Origin: Eudorina sp. 2006-703-Eu-15
Lineage: Eukaryota; Chlorophyta; Chlorophyceae; Chlamydomonadales; Volvocaceae
Direction: 5' to 3'
DNA: 64,000 bases
NCBI GenBank assembly: GCA_003117195.1
Contig: BDSI01000015.1
Coordinates: forward strand, 1,505,002-1,569,001
The notes beneath the pieces were generated by a model that saw only the letters and a program-made list of their open reading frames with translations, searched no databases and was not told the DNA's origin. A program made the position numbers and the translations under genes. How positions within the stretch are numbered: the first letter of the stretch is position 1; each line of letters opens with the position of its first letter. This document shows positions 26,127 to 37,016 of this stretch, piece after piece.

Positions 26127-28335
26127 GATGAATGAATGAACGTTACAGCGGACCCCAAAGGGATCACCGGTGTATACCAGGGCAAGCCCCAGCAGGCCCC
26201 ACCGCCAAGGCGGCAGGACACCTCCACACCTCAACGCCGCACCCAAAAACACACCGGGCCATGACCCCACCCAGCCAGACACCGAAGCGGATGTCGTCGC
26301 AGGGCGCGATCTGACCGTTCATCTTGTACGTGTCCCCAGGGTGGGGGGCGTTGAGAGGGTAGCAGGTGCGTGTGTGCACGGCTGTCGGCGGCGGGCGGCG
26401 CATCATTCATGGCGGGCGTCCTGATTCGTGAGGGCCGGCGCGGACGAGAGGCAATCCAGGCGGCGGATGGGCAGCTCCACGAGGTCGGGATCGTTTCCTG
26501 GTATCGTTTTCGATGGCTGTCTTGGCCCGGTGTGCGATTTTGCTCCTGAGGTACAGGCCACACACAGACGCGTACGCTGCTCTCCATTCGTCTTGACCTG
26601 GATCTGGGTGCGCGTCTCGACCATTGATTGTGTGAGTGTCGGGCGGTTTTGGCGACCGCACTCGTGGCATGTTCGGCACACGCCTCTGCACGTTTGCATC
26701 CGAGGTATTTATTCATGGGTGACACGACCGCCTCAAAGGTTAAATGAAGAAGCTATGGAAGTGCGCGGTTCTCCAAGCTTTGTGTGCTTGCCGGTGTGTA
26801 AGAGCTGTGTGTGTGCGTGTGTGTGCGGTTCCGATTGAGCCACCCTCCGTGAGATGCGATTGGGACGATGCCGTACAGCATTCCTTCATTCATACATGCT
26901 CCTTCCAGCGATGCACATCATTCGCAACCTGTACCTAGTCCTCAAATACACCAGCCGCAGTGTCGAGTTTAATGCTCTGCAGCATTCGGGTGTCGCCTGT
27001 CACACGGTATGCATTTGGCAGTCCGAGTTCCCGCAGCGGCTGAAACTGGTCTCTGACGCTTCCCGACTATAGGGAGCCGTGGGAGCTGCGCACGGCCCTG
27101 ATGCACACTGCCACCAGAACCCGGGTCGCGTACCCGTGTGTGACGGGACCTCCACAAGCAGAACTCAGTCCGTGAACGACGGGTCGACGGCCCGACACAG
27201 CGTGGGGCCCCCCGCGCCCCGCCTGACCCCTGACGGGTGTCTCTGACAGGGGTACGCAACCCAACCCAACCCAACTGCAACCGCAACCTGTACGATCCTT
27301 AATGATATAAGGCTGTTTACTACCCAGCCGTCTGGTTTGGCCTGCGCATGACTCACCCATGATCAACCCAAGCATTTGGCATGTACGGCACTAGCGTGTC
27401 GAATCGCGAAGGGTCATGGGTGGTCCCCTCGAAGGGCGGCCCGCCGGTGAGGTATCTTGAGGGTGTGTCCAGGGCCGGGTACCCCTCCGGGCGGGAGGGG
27501 CTGTCTCCAGAGGTGCGTGCCGGGGGCAATGCGTGTCTGGCATGTGGACTGCGCGCCCCAGGGTTTGGTCCGCGAGCTTGTGCTGAGTGGGACGGTCCCC
27601 GACTCCCCCCGGTGCGTGGAGCGGTTGTCTCCGCTTCAAACTGCTGTGCGCCTTTGTGCTGTGCCGGCGTGCGACGAGTCGTCCGAAGTTCCCCTGGATG
27701 TCGTGGGGAGCCCCGCCAGCAGGTGCAGGCCCCCTGAGGCAAGCTGTTGGCGGATCTTGGGTTTCGGAGAGAGGTGCAAGAGGAACGCGCCCGCATGCCA
27801 GCCCCTGGTGCAAGCCGCTCCACCCTCCGCCCGGAGGCATGCACCCGCGCAGCCAACGGCCTCGTCCTGGCTATAAGAGGCCAACCCGCACACTGGGGCA
27901 GCCGCGATCCGACCTTGACCCCCCGAAAGGAAAAGCTCCGACCGCCCCCTCTCCTCTCCTAGCACTCGCACTCGCGGTCTGGCCCGCGGGCTGTTTCGGC
28001 GCTGATCTTGTCCCTCGTGCAGCGTTCGAGTCGGGCAGGCTGGGGCTCAAGACGAGCCAGCCGGCGGGTTTTGTGTGAAGAGCGTGCTTGCTTGAATGTG
28101 GGAGCCTCTTCGGGCTCAAGCCAGGGGTTGAGGCGCGTGTCGCCCGGGCGCTGCTGGTCGGCCTGGCTAGGGGCCCAACCCAAGGACCTGTTGCATGATC
28201 CTTTCTGAACCCAAGCGCAGGACCTGGAGCAGAGTCAGGCTCCCAGCTAGAGCAAAACAAACGCACCTGGCGCATTACCCCCTCTCTTGACACACCCACA
28301 TTTTCGGGGTCCGCTGTACCGTTCAATCATCCATA
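26127..28335. mobile_element. Putative 2.2-kb element bounded by inverted family-B repeats
   Basis: The left end carries GAACGTTACAGCGGACCCC (26138-26156), preceded by a GAAT-rich stretch. The right end carries its reverse complement GGGGTCCGCTGTACCGTTC (28306-28324), followed by CAATCATCC. The match is 18 of 19 positions. The interior shows no transposase I can recognise, so it would be a non-autonomous DNA element, or two independent short insertions that happen to face each other. I could not define a target-site duplication. Confidence 0.45.
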
Positions 28336-29663
28336 CATCCCACGTCGCGGCCAGTGAAATCAAGGCCGTCTGGTTGCACCAGCTGCGAGCTGTCCCAGGA
28401 CGGCGTCATAACAATTCGAACCTGGACAAATTGACGCACCGTTCGCAAAGATTAGCACCCGCATGCCGACATGAGTTGAAATTAAATTGAAATCAAATAA
28501 ATGAAATTGATAAATAAATGTAGAAATATTGTCAACTGAGCATGTCAACGGGGTCGCCGGTTATGTGCAAACAGGGGCAAACGCAACGCTACCGGTATCC
28601 GGTAGCCTGTCGGAGCTCTGGCGCCGAACCCAAACACAGTTATAATATTGTATAATTTGATCGAGACAGTATCGCGCTTGACACAGAAGGCACAATGTGA
28701 ATACGGTAGCGCTTACAGCATATATATACGGTCATGTTTCAAAGTGCACATAAATGATGCGCAACAGCGAGGAGGATAATACGCATCAAAGTAACACTTA
28801 TCAATAATAACAGTTTTAGCAAATCAAGGGCGATGTGCTATGAATAACGCATACGGTAGCGAACATGCTACCGGATGTCGAAGCCGTCGTAACCGACGCT
28901 GTTAGCATGTGTTTGAAGGGATCTCATCAAATCATGGCTTAGACATGCATGGCAGCGTCTTTTTTGCTTCGTACGTGATTCCTGACAGGCTGGAGTGTTG
29001 GGCGACTGTTCCCGGCTCGATGATTTCCAATTCTAATCGCACTGCCGCAACACGTCGCAACAATATTATAAATATCCTTTATATCTGAATTTCAAAGATT
29101 TGCATAAATTGGCAAAGATTCCATGGAATATAAACGTCCATGCCAGAAATTAGTTACCCCATGCAGCGGAATCGACGACCGATGTCGCGCCTTCCTGGAG
29201 CAACGGAATACTGCTATATTTACATCAACGCCGATATAGATATTTTGGACGCTGTAGCAACACAGTGGGAAGGCCTTTGCTTGGTGTTCCCTGGCCACGG
29301 TGCAGCACGCCAGCCAGGCGTGCGCCCAAATTTTGGCCGCACCAATCCTCGCTGGTCACTGAGGACACACATTCATATCCATCGCATCTTCCGTCATCAC
29401 TGAAGGTGCGCTCTAAGCATGTTTAGTGGAGGCTCCGTGTCTGCTGCCACGACCGCCTCGACCAATCAGCATCGCAGAGGCGGATACCGGTTTCGTTGAC
29501 AAGCTGGACTCTTTATGCCTTTTATAAGATTTGATAAATACAAGTTATTTATTTCATTGTATTGCCGCATTTATGGCTTCTCGCAGGTTCGGGTTTGGTG
29601 TGAGGGAGTCAAACCCCCAGCGTTTAGCGAGCCCGGAAAGGGGCTGGTGCTCAGGGCCCCACT
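28336..29663. other. AT-richer intergenic DNA upstream of P2
   Basis: No convincing coding sequence. Composition drops to AT-rich between about 28470 and 29130. The last 21 bases before the P2 start (GTGCTCAGGGCCCCACT and neighbours) match those before P1, so the shared segment begins just upstream of the ATG. Confidence 0.5.
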
Positions 29664-32050
29664 ATGGCCCGCTTCAACTTGGGATTTGCGGTTCTCGCCT
29701 CGGCGCTGCTGGGCTGTCTACTAACGGGCTCAGCGTCGGCCGGATGGGGCCCGGCGTCATCACCTCCGCCAGTTGAACCCGGAACAGTTCCGGTGGGACA
29801 TCCCTCTTCTCCGCCACCCGCCTATCCGCACAACTCCGCCTCGCCGCCACCCACTTATTACTCTCCGCCGGCGGCATTGGTTCCGCTGGCGTCGCCGCCA
29901 GTCGCACCTTCGCCGCCGCCGGCCGACATCCCTTCACCTTCTCCACCACCGCCTGAAATTTCGCCACCGCCACCGCCATCGCCACCACCGCCATCGCCGC
30001 CGCTACCGTCGCCACCGCCGCCTGATGCGCAATCGCCCCCACCGGACGTTCCAATCGCCGTGCTGCCGCCGACACCCCAGCCCCCTCCGTCGCCTATTCG
30101 CCGCCCGCCCCGCAATCCGGCGCCACCACGCCCACCACCTCCGTCGCCGGCTCCACCCAGCCCGCCGCCGTCACCACCGCCGCCGCCGCCCCCCAGCCCA
30201 CCGCCGCCGTCGCCACCGCCTCCTGAAGTCCCACCGCCGCCGTCGCCACCGCCACCAAGCCCGCCGCCGCCGCCGCCCCCGTCACCGCCGCCACCAAGCC
30301 CACCGCCGCCTTCGCCGCCGTCGCCACCGCCATCACCGCCGGCTCCACGCGCTCCTCCGTCTCCACGGCCACCACCCAAGCCTCGGAACCCGCCTCGGCT
30401 GCCGTCCCCACCGCCCTCGCCGCCGCCTTCTCCTCCACCTCCGCCTCCAGACTTGCCCTCCCTGCCGCCGCCTCCGCCACCGTCGCCGCCACCACCGTCC
30501 CCTCCGCCGCCTCCGCCGCCGTCGCCCCCACCACCGCCGCCGTCGCCCCCGTCACCGTCGCCGCCTCCGCCTCCGCCTCCGTCGCCGCCACCACCATCGC
30601 CGCCGCCACCCCCGCCTCCTCCCGCCAACAATGACATCGTCGCTAACTTTCCGTTCGCGCACTGTACGGCACGCAACCTGACGGGGGCGCCGTACCGCAT
30701 GACGCCGCCTGAGGGCCCGCTCAACGAGAGCGCGTCTGAGGCCTCCTACTGCTTCACTGTCACCGCTGACGCAACGCCCGACGAGGACAGCCCGTGCGCC
30801 GATATGACCCTCAACAAGATCGAGTTTGTCATCAGTAAGTATCATCAGGAATCTTCGGCTGTCGCCGATGACCCGCGGGGGTCCGCTGCAACAACCTTAA
30901 TACTACAGTACCGACCAGGCTGCCGTACTGCCGTGTATGCGGTATGCAGCCTACCATGGCCGCACCTAAAGAAGGGCTGGGGCAGCCCTACACAGCGGCC
31001 CCGATTCATGAATGAATGAACGTTACAGCGGACCCCAGAGGGATCACCGATTCATGTTGTTTGCCTGCAAAGTACAAAGCCAAGGCGGACTCATCGATTG
31101 AGCGTCATTGCATGCAACCGGCGCGCTTGGATGTGCCGTATGTGCCGTATGTCCGTTAGATTGTAACCGCTGGATAGCGTGCCTGTTCCTTTCCCTGGAC
31201 AGCGTGCCAGTGCCCGTGGTGTTATCAATGATGTTACTGTGGACCCCGGGGGCCATCGGTGACAGGCATAGCCTCCTTACCACACGCTGTATAAATGTAC
31301 GTGCGGTATTGTGCGACATGTGCCGAATGTGGCTGTCCGTGGCTCCTCTTGGGCCGTGGATCGTGTGGAGCGGCGAGTTGCAATCTAGCAGCTCGAATGA
31401 AGCAGCACGGATCCAGAAGTACGGATCTAGCCTTACGAATCTAGCAGTACGAATCTAGCAGTACGGATCTAGCAGTAAGCCAGCATTAGCCCAGCACGCA
31501 GCGCAAGGCAAGCTGTAATTTTCTAATAGTGGCGCGTTAGCAGTGAAAGACAGATATTGGTTGCGCCGCGGATTGCTACCGACGAGATCCAGGGGGCGGT
31601 GGCAGCAGCAGAGGCGCCCAGCACGCCGCCCCAGGGCGGCCCGCCTGGATCTCCATCTACCAAGTTGCCTCAGGCAAACAATGTACCATGTAAAGGGTTG
31701 ACATCGCCCAATCCCTATTCCCCATTTCACTTCATTCCCAACCCGCAGATCCGGTCTGCCTGACAGCCGTCCCCAAGTCCGTCCGCCTGGCCAATGTCCA
31801 AAACTCGGTGACGGTGTACCCGTTCTACGGCACCCGTACCTACGGCGGCCTCACGTACGGCACCATGGCGATCAACCGCCTGCAGGACAACTTCCCCAGC
31901 CTGCCCGCCGACGGGCTGCGCATCTGCGTGGTGCTCCGCCGCAGCAGCGCCTGCAACTCCATCGCCAAGCTCTGCTCCGGAGAGAGCTGCGTCTTCTCGC
32001 TCTTCAACGAGGACCGCACCTGCTGCCCCGTCGGCCAGGTGCCGTACTAA
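29664..32050 (+). CDS. Pherophorin P2 (paralogue of P1)
   Basis: Exons 29664-30834 and 31749-32050 (stop TAA) join in phase 1 to give 490 residues. The signal peptide is nearly the same as in P1 (MARFNLGFAVLASALLGCLL). The rod is longer because an extra N-terminal Pro/Ser/Tyr-containing block (about 29755-30080) precedes the stretch shared with P1 (from PPSPIRRPPRNPAPP). The pherophorin domain starts at FPFAHCTARNLTGAPYR. The second exon equals that of P1 except for its second base as far as I can see, yet the 914-bp intron is unrelated. Secreted ECM structural protein; tandem duplicate with recent exchange. Confidence 0.92.
31007..31262 (+). repeat. Two direct family-B copies in the P2 intron
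   Basis: ATGAATGAATGAACGTTACA then GCGGACCCCAGAGGGATCAC at 31007-31049, and a diverged GTTACTGTGGACCCCGGGGG at about 31225-31260. The first is nearly identical to the left end of the 26.1-kb element. Confidence 0.75.
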
Positions 32051-32111
32051 AGAGCCGCGGCCCGACGACAACAATGACGCCCACATTTATGCATGTGCAC
32101 CTACAGAGAGT

Positions 32112-32166
<55 letters not shown>
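32112..32166 (+). repeat. (ATG)n microsatellite in the P2 3' UTR
   Basis: About 18 uninterrupted ATG/TGA units begin 61 bases after the stop codon. Confidence 0.95.
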
Positions 32167-32190
32167 CAAGTATGATTGTTTTGTATCGTG

Positions 32191-32195
32191 TGTAA
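32191..32195 (+). terminator. TGTAA polyadenylation signal of P2
   Basis: TGTAA lies about 140 bases after the P2 stop, a normal distance for a volvocine gene. Confidence 0.65.
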
Positions 32196-32760
32196 TCCCC
32201 AGTTAGGACGCAGCGGGTGGAAGGCGCCGCCGCTACAGTATGACAGCGCTGTCGTATACTACATTGTCGCCATCCAGAGGGCTGTCTGCCTGACTCATCA
32301 CGACGGGTGTGACTAAGGGGGAGCGAAGCGGCAAAAGGGGGAACGGTGACGGACAAAAGAGGTGGTCGGTGCTTGTGCGCATTGCAGTTTGGAACCGACC
32401 CGCAGAACTGAGTAGTTGAAGCCTGCAGGCTTTTTGCCTAGTGTATGACAGTACGTGCCGCTCTTGCCTGCTGGATCGATCGCCTGGTTGGGCTTCGTTG
32501 GACGGCTCAGCTGTGCACAGCGTGTTTCACAGAGTTATGCGACGAGTCCTTCACATTCAACAGGGCGATTGCTTCCCGCTCCGTCGGCGTCTGTCGCTGC
32601 AAAACGCTGTCGGCTGCGGGCGGGTGCACGAACAATTCTGACTGTCTGAATTAGGATGCAGTGCCCGAGGAATGCGCGCGCGGCCCATTCTGTATTTGCG
32701 CTGACATTATTTTTTCTTTCTTCTGAGAGAATGGAGGTGGTCATGGTCATCCACATTGTT

Positions 32761-33396
32761 TCAACACTGACCTGGGTTTGTGAAGTGTGCGTATCCAACG
32801 TGTAGGATCGGGCGGCTTACCACTGTCGCCAACCATTCAAATGTGTTGCGCAGAGCTGCACTGCGCCTGTTGCAGCAGGCAACTGAAATACTGGGATGGA
32901 TCGATGGGGCAGTGAGCACACACAGTGACAGCGGCTGCATGTCCTTCATGTCACAGCTGCCCGTGCGTCGTCCGGAGTCGTCAAGTACGTGTGGCCAGGG
33001 GTGCCTCGCTCCTTCCGAGTGTGCGTCAGCGGTCACACTCGACATGGCGAGGATGCTCTGCAAAGCATGATTGTTTTTATTAGCTGATGACAAGGTATTT
33101 GCTCCTTTGAAGCCTAACGGGTTGACGTACTGGTCGACGTACTGTTTGAGCGATGTGATGAGGTGCGACGCAAAGTAAGGCTGTCTCTCATGGCATTGTC
33201 GTGACAGGTCGTTCCATTGCAGGAGTTCAGAAGCCATGTCGCCGGCGCGAATTGTTTGTGCGAAGGCTTGCCACCTTAGCGGTGTTTGCGGTGAAATGTA
33301 TTTCTGTTTGCATCCCGCTGTATACATCGATGGCTGTGATGGCGAGACGCACCCCAAAATAGGTTTTTTGTGAAAGCTCGCATAATTGTCTTCCAT
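32761..33396 (-). CDS. Unrecognised 211-codon open frame
   Basis: An ATG-initiated frame (MEDNYASFHKKPILG at its start) of 211 codons. The amino-acid composition is balanced, not a GC-skew shadow, which makes it the best coding candidate in an otherwise empty region. I recognise no domain, signal peptide or membrane segment. It may be a fragment of a degenerate mobile element or chance. Confidence 0.2.
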   Translation of the reverse strand: MEDNYASFHKKPILGCVSPSQPSMYTAGCKQKYISPQTPLRWQAFAQTIRAGDMASELLQWNDLSRQCHERQPYFASHLITSLKQYVDQYVNPLGFKGANTLSSANKNNHALQSILAMSSVTADAHSEGARHPWPHVLDDSGRRTGSCDMKDMQPLSLCVLTAPSIHPSISVACCNRRSAALRNTFEWLATVVSRPILHVGYAHFTNPGQC

Positions 33397-34379
33397 GGAA
33401 ATACTTTGAGAGGCCGACGAGTGCGTGACGTGCTATCCGTGTGTTGCGCAAGCAAGTGCGTGCAGTGCGTGGCGGGTTGCACCCTGCCGCATCGCACACA
33501 CAGAAAGACAACCAGTCGAGTGCTGCAGCAGCGGTTGGCGATTAACGACTAACATTGCTGCCGACAACAAATACTGCTGGATATTGCGTGTCGCTCTTCC
33601 TCAGGACGCTTTTTTAACGCGTGGAAACGCGGTGCAGGTTGTGCCCCAACTGCACCGGAACGACGGAATTCACGGGGGGGGGGGGCTCACCTGATACATC
33701 TCAGCGTGGGCGAAGGCTGCCGCACCTCAAGGCAATTATCTTGCAAACCTTGAGAACGTTGTTCCCCGTCAGCGAATGAACCCTGCCCGTGCACTGTGCC
33801 CCTCACACGGCCCTGGTTGGCAGCACCCTTCGCGTTACGTGTGTTTACCCATTTACCCATCCCCCGCGCAACCTCACTCAGCAAGGGGCCGTCCTCGTTT
33901 CAGCAGGCGGCGCCCTCATTCAGCAGGCGGCGCTGATCACAGGTCCTTGCGTCAGTGTTACCCGCCACCGACCATAGACTGAGTGACCGACCACAGACGC
34001 AGCCACGGACGGCTGCACTGTCGCCATAGGCAGGGAAAACTCCTCAGCGGAAAGGAGAGGGGCAAGAACCGCCATCGCAGCCGCCCGTCCAAACCCGCCA
34101 AGGCACTCCGCGGGGATCCGGTACCGAAGGGGGCAGCATTGGCGCACCGGAGGTGCGCCGGGTGCTGATAAAGCTGAATGAAGACAGGCACCCTACAGCG
34201 CCACAGGACAGGTGTTCGGACACCAGCTCACCACACGCCCGCCAGAGGATGGCAGTGCGAATGAAATCGTGGATGGGACGTCGTGGTCCGAGCCGCCGTG
34301 GATCATGACAAACTGCGTGCAGCGCAAGTTGGGTTCGGATGGATGGTACTGGCTTGGACGTGGTTTCTGGCGCGCACGC

Positions 34380-34481
34380 GGGCCAGACGCAGGGCGACTT
34401 CCTGCGCCGAGCGGGCTTCCCAGGATCCTAGCCGAGCATGGTCTGGAGTGCAGGGTTGGTCAGCATCCTGCGCACGCGGAC
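34380..34481 (+). repeat. Dispersed repeat, arm 1 (inverted partner at 44371-44461)
   Basis: CTAGCCGAGCATGGTCTGGA and the following 30 bases reappear as reverse complement around 44371-44425 with a few substitutions. The GCAGGGCGACTTCCTGCGC segment matches the rest of the partner. Confidence 0.75.
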
Positions 34482-34960
34482 TCGAGGCAACTCTCGTTGT
34501 ACCCCGTTTCGACCCTCGGTGACAGCCGCAGCGTCCTCACTGCACACTGCGTGAAGGCGATCGCCGGGGCGGCTGGGATGTCACCATGGCTTGGCTTGGC
34601 TTGGCTGTTTTTATTGATGATTGGCTTGGCTTGAGGGTCCTCAGCTCTGCATTATGGATGGACGGGTTGCATAGCAGGGTGGGGTGGGTTCCTAGGCTGG
34701 TACATGGTCTGTGTGCCCCGCATGCTCTGCGCCGAGTCTTGAGCCCTCTGTATCCGCTTCTACAGCAGCTGGCACAGGTGGATGCGTCGTGGCGGACGTC
34801 GCAGAGTTCGCGCGCCAGCTGAGCTGAAAGCGGTGTGTTGGGTCGATGCAGTTAAGCGCGGAAGCTTTTTCATTCATATATGGAAGCATGGTGAGAAGAC
34901 GTGCGAAGCTACATTGATTTGGGTGGGTAGGATTGAGACTGCAGGTGGGGACTGACAAGG

Positions 34961-35016
34961 TGCAAGGGGGTGTAAGGGGGTGCAAGGGGGTGTAAGGGGG
35001 TGCAAGGGGGTGCAAG
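34961..35016 (+). repeat. Decamer tandem TGCAAGGGGG / TGTAAGGGGG
   Basis: Five and a half units alternate C and T at the third position. Confidence 0.95.
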
Positions 35017-37016
35017 CGTTGACTGCTGCTTGTTTGCCAACGTTCGCTATGGAACCCGTATGCCTTTGTGCAGAACGGCCACGTTTCGTTTGTGTATGCT
35101 CGCATGTCGAATTTCAATGTACTTTTGCGGTGATCTGAACCGTGTCTGAACAAATAAACTTGCACGACAGGTACAGGGCCTTGTAGCAACCGCCGGGATT
35201 GCGCTTAAACTTGAATGATGGTAGGTAAAACTGGGGAGAATTTGACAGCAGCTGATCTTGCTTGGTGTACAGATGGGTGTGAACGCCGCGTAGGAACTTG
35301 GATGAACGAATGGCGGGCCGACCCTCCTATTATGAATTCCTCCTCAAAGTGATTCAGATTAATTCAATACTTGTATTTGTTCAGTTAGCGTAGCTGTGCG
35401 AGATAGATTCAAGTCCCACCGGGGCTTCAATGCGTGGCATTTTGGGTATACAATAATTGAAATTGCAATAATGCCTCAGAATCCAGATACACCCTGCCTG
35501 CCGTCTGAACGACCCTGAGAACAATTTTTGTGGTCTTGATCGTACAGAGTACAGCATACGTACGGGATGGTCCATCTGTCCAGCGATTGAAGATTTTTGG
35601 CTTATTCTTGCCACGATAAAGTTCTTTCGTTAAGAATCAATACTCGGGGCACTTTCCCATATCACGCGATGACCTCGGGTCCCGATCCACAGGCCCGGAA
35701 AATAACTCTGGTAAATACTAAAATAAAATAGGTTTAAGTTTCGATACTGGAAAAACCGCGCTTGTTCCTCTATCGGCCGTGCCGCTGCCGTGCTTGTGCC
35801 TGTACTCCTGTCATTGTGCGGTTGTTGACGTCCAATCCTTTGATGGAGTGAAGAAAATGCGGATTGTATATATAACAAAATGAATTATTCCATTCTTCTG
35901 CTTTACAACCTGCATTACCAGACGTACAGCCATCATATGACCGCTGCACATGAGGGCACATGCGCTGACCATTTAAGCCTCCAAAACGCCATGACAACGC
36001 AAAATTACAGTTTGCCTTGAGAAAGATTGGCGATCCGGTGTCCTTAGGCAAGCAAACAGCCTTATAAGTATCCAAGCACCCACCCTGGGATACAGGAGGG
36101 GAGGCAGGAGTACTGCATTCATAGGTTGTTGCTAGTAATGAATGCATGACTAGTAATTGTTTTAGTCGGGACTCTTCATTTAGTTATTCCGTGATCCGGA
36201 TGGACACGTACCGTATCCGATATGCGCAAAGCATTGCAATAAACTTCCGCCATTGTTCCTACATTCTCATTCAATACGTTATATATTTATATTATCGCGC
36301 CCGTCTGTGCGATGCTCATCGAATTTTGCGCCTACCCTGGTCCTAGGTTCTTGATAGTTTGCCTGCGGTTTATTACAGCTAGTTGTAATAGTTGTATCTT
36401 TCCTTTCAATCCGGTCTCCAATTCAAACACTAGTAGTGTATGTCCATTGCATATCTATCATTCAAGTCGTGCCGTTCGTAAATGGCAACCGGAGGCATCG
36501 ACGGGCGGTCGTTATAACCGGCCTTCCTGGAGCGATGCACTTGTTACAATTTGTGACCTTGTTACTAAACTATTTTGTGCCTGGCGTCTCTAAAATCAAC
36601 GCCGAGGCCGTTCATTGTGCTTGAGTTGTAGGGAACGTGTCTTCCGTTAGGGCGTGCGCCAATCGTGTCGCAGGTCGCAGCTCTTGGCATTGTGCGCGGG
36701 TACCAATCTCAGAAGGAGTCCGAGCAAGGTAAACACTTGAAGTGCATTTGCCCGACTTCCTCAGTGGACGCGCCTGTTCGCCGATTGTCGCCCTTTTGGC
36801 GTGCGCGGCTTCGACCTCACCGACGAATGCCTATTCTCCAAGCATCTTACGCGGGTGCTTTACATTTTTAAAATTTGTATTTCTGAGGCAACCTAGTTGA
36901 CCTTCTGCGCCTTTCGACGGCCCAGGTACGAGTCATCTCTGCATCGCGCTTGTGGCAACCGGGCCGAGACATCTGCGCGGGCACACACCCTCAGTAAACA
37001 GTCGTCATCTTCCGAC

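Larger units (their letters stand above)
32196..37016. other. Gene-poor region between P2 and P3
   Basis: No gene with recognisable domains. It holds one minus-strand open frame (32761-33396, listed separately), a G run at 33675-33685, a decamer tandem at 34961-35016 and one arm of a 10-kb-spaced inverted repeat (34380-34481). The sequence is AT-rich from about 35.2 to 36.9 kb. The P3 promoter should lie within the last few hundred bases. Confidence 0.5.
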
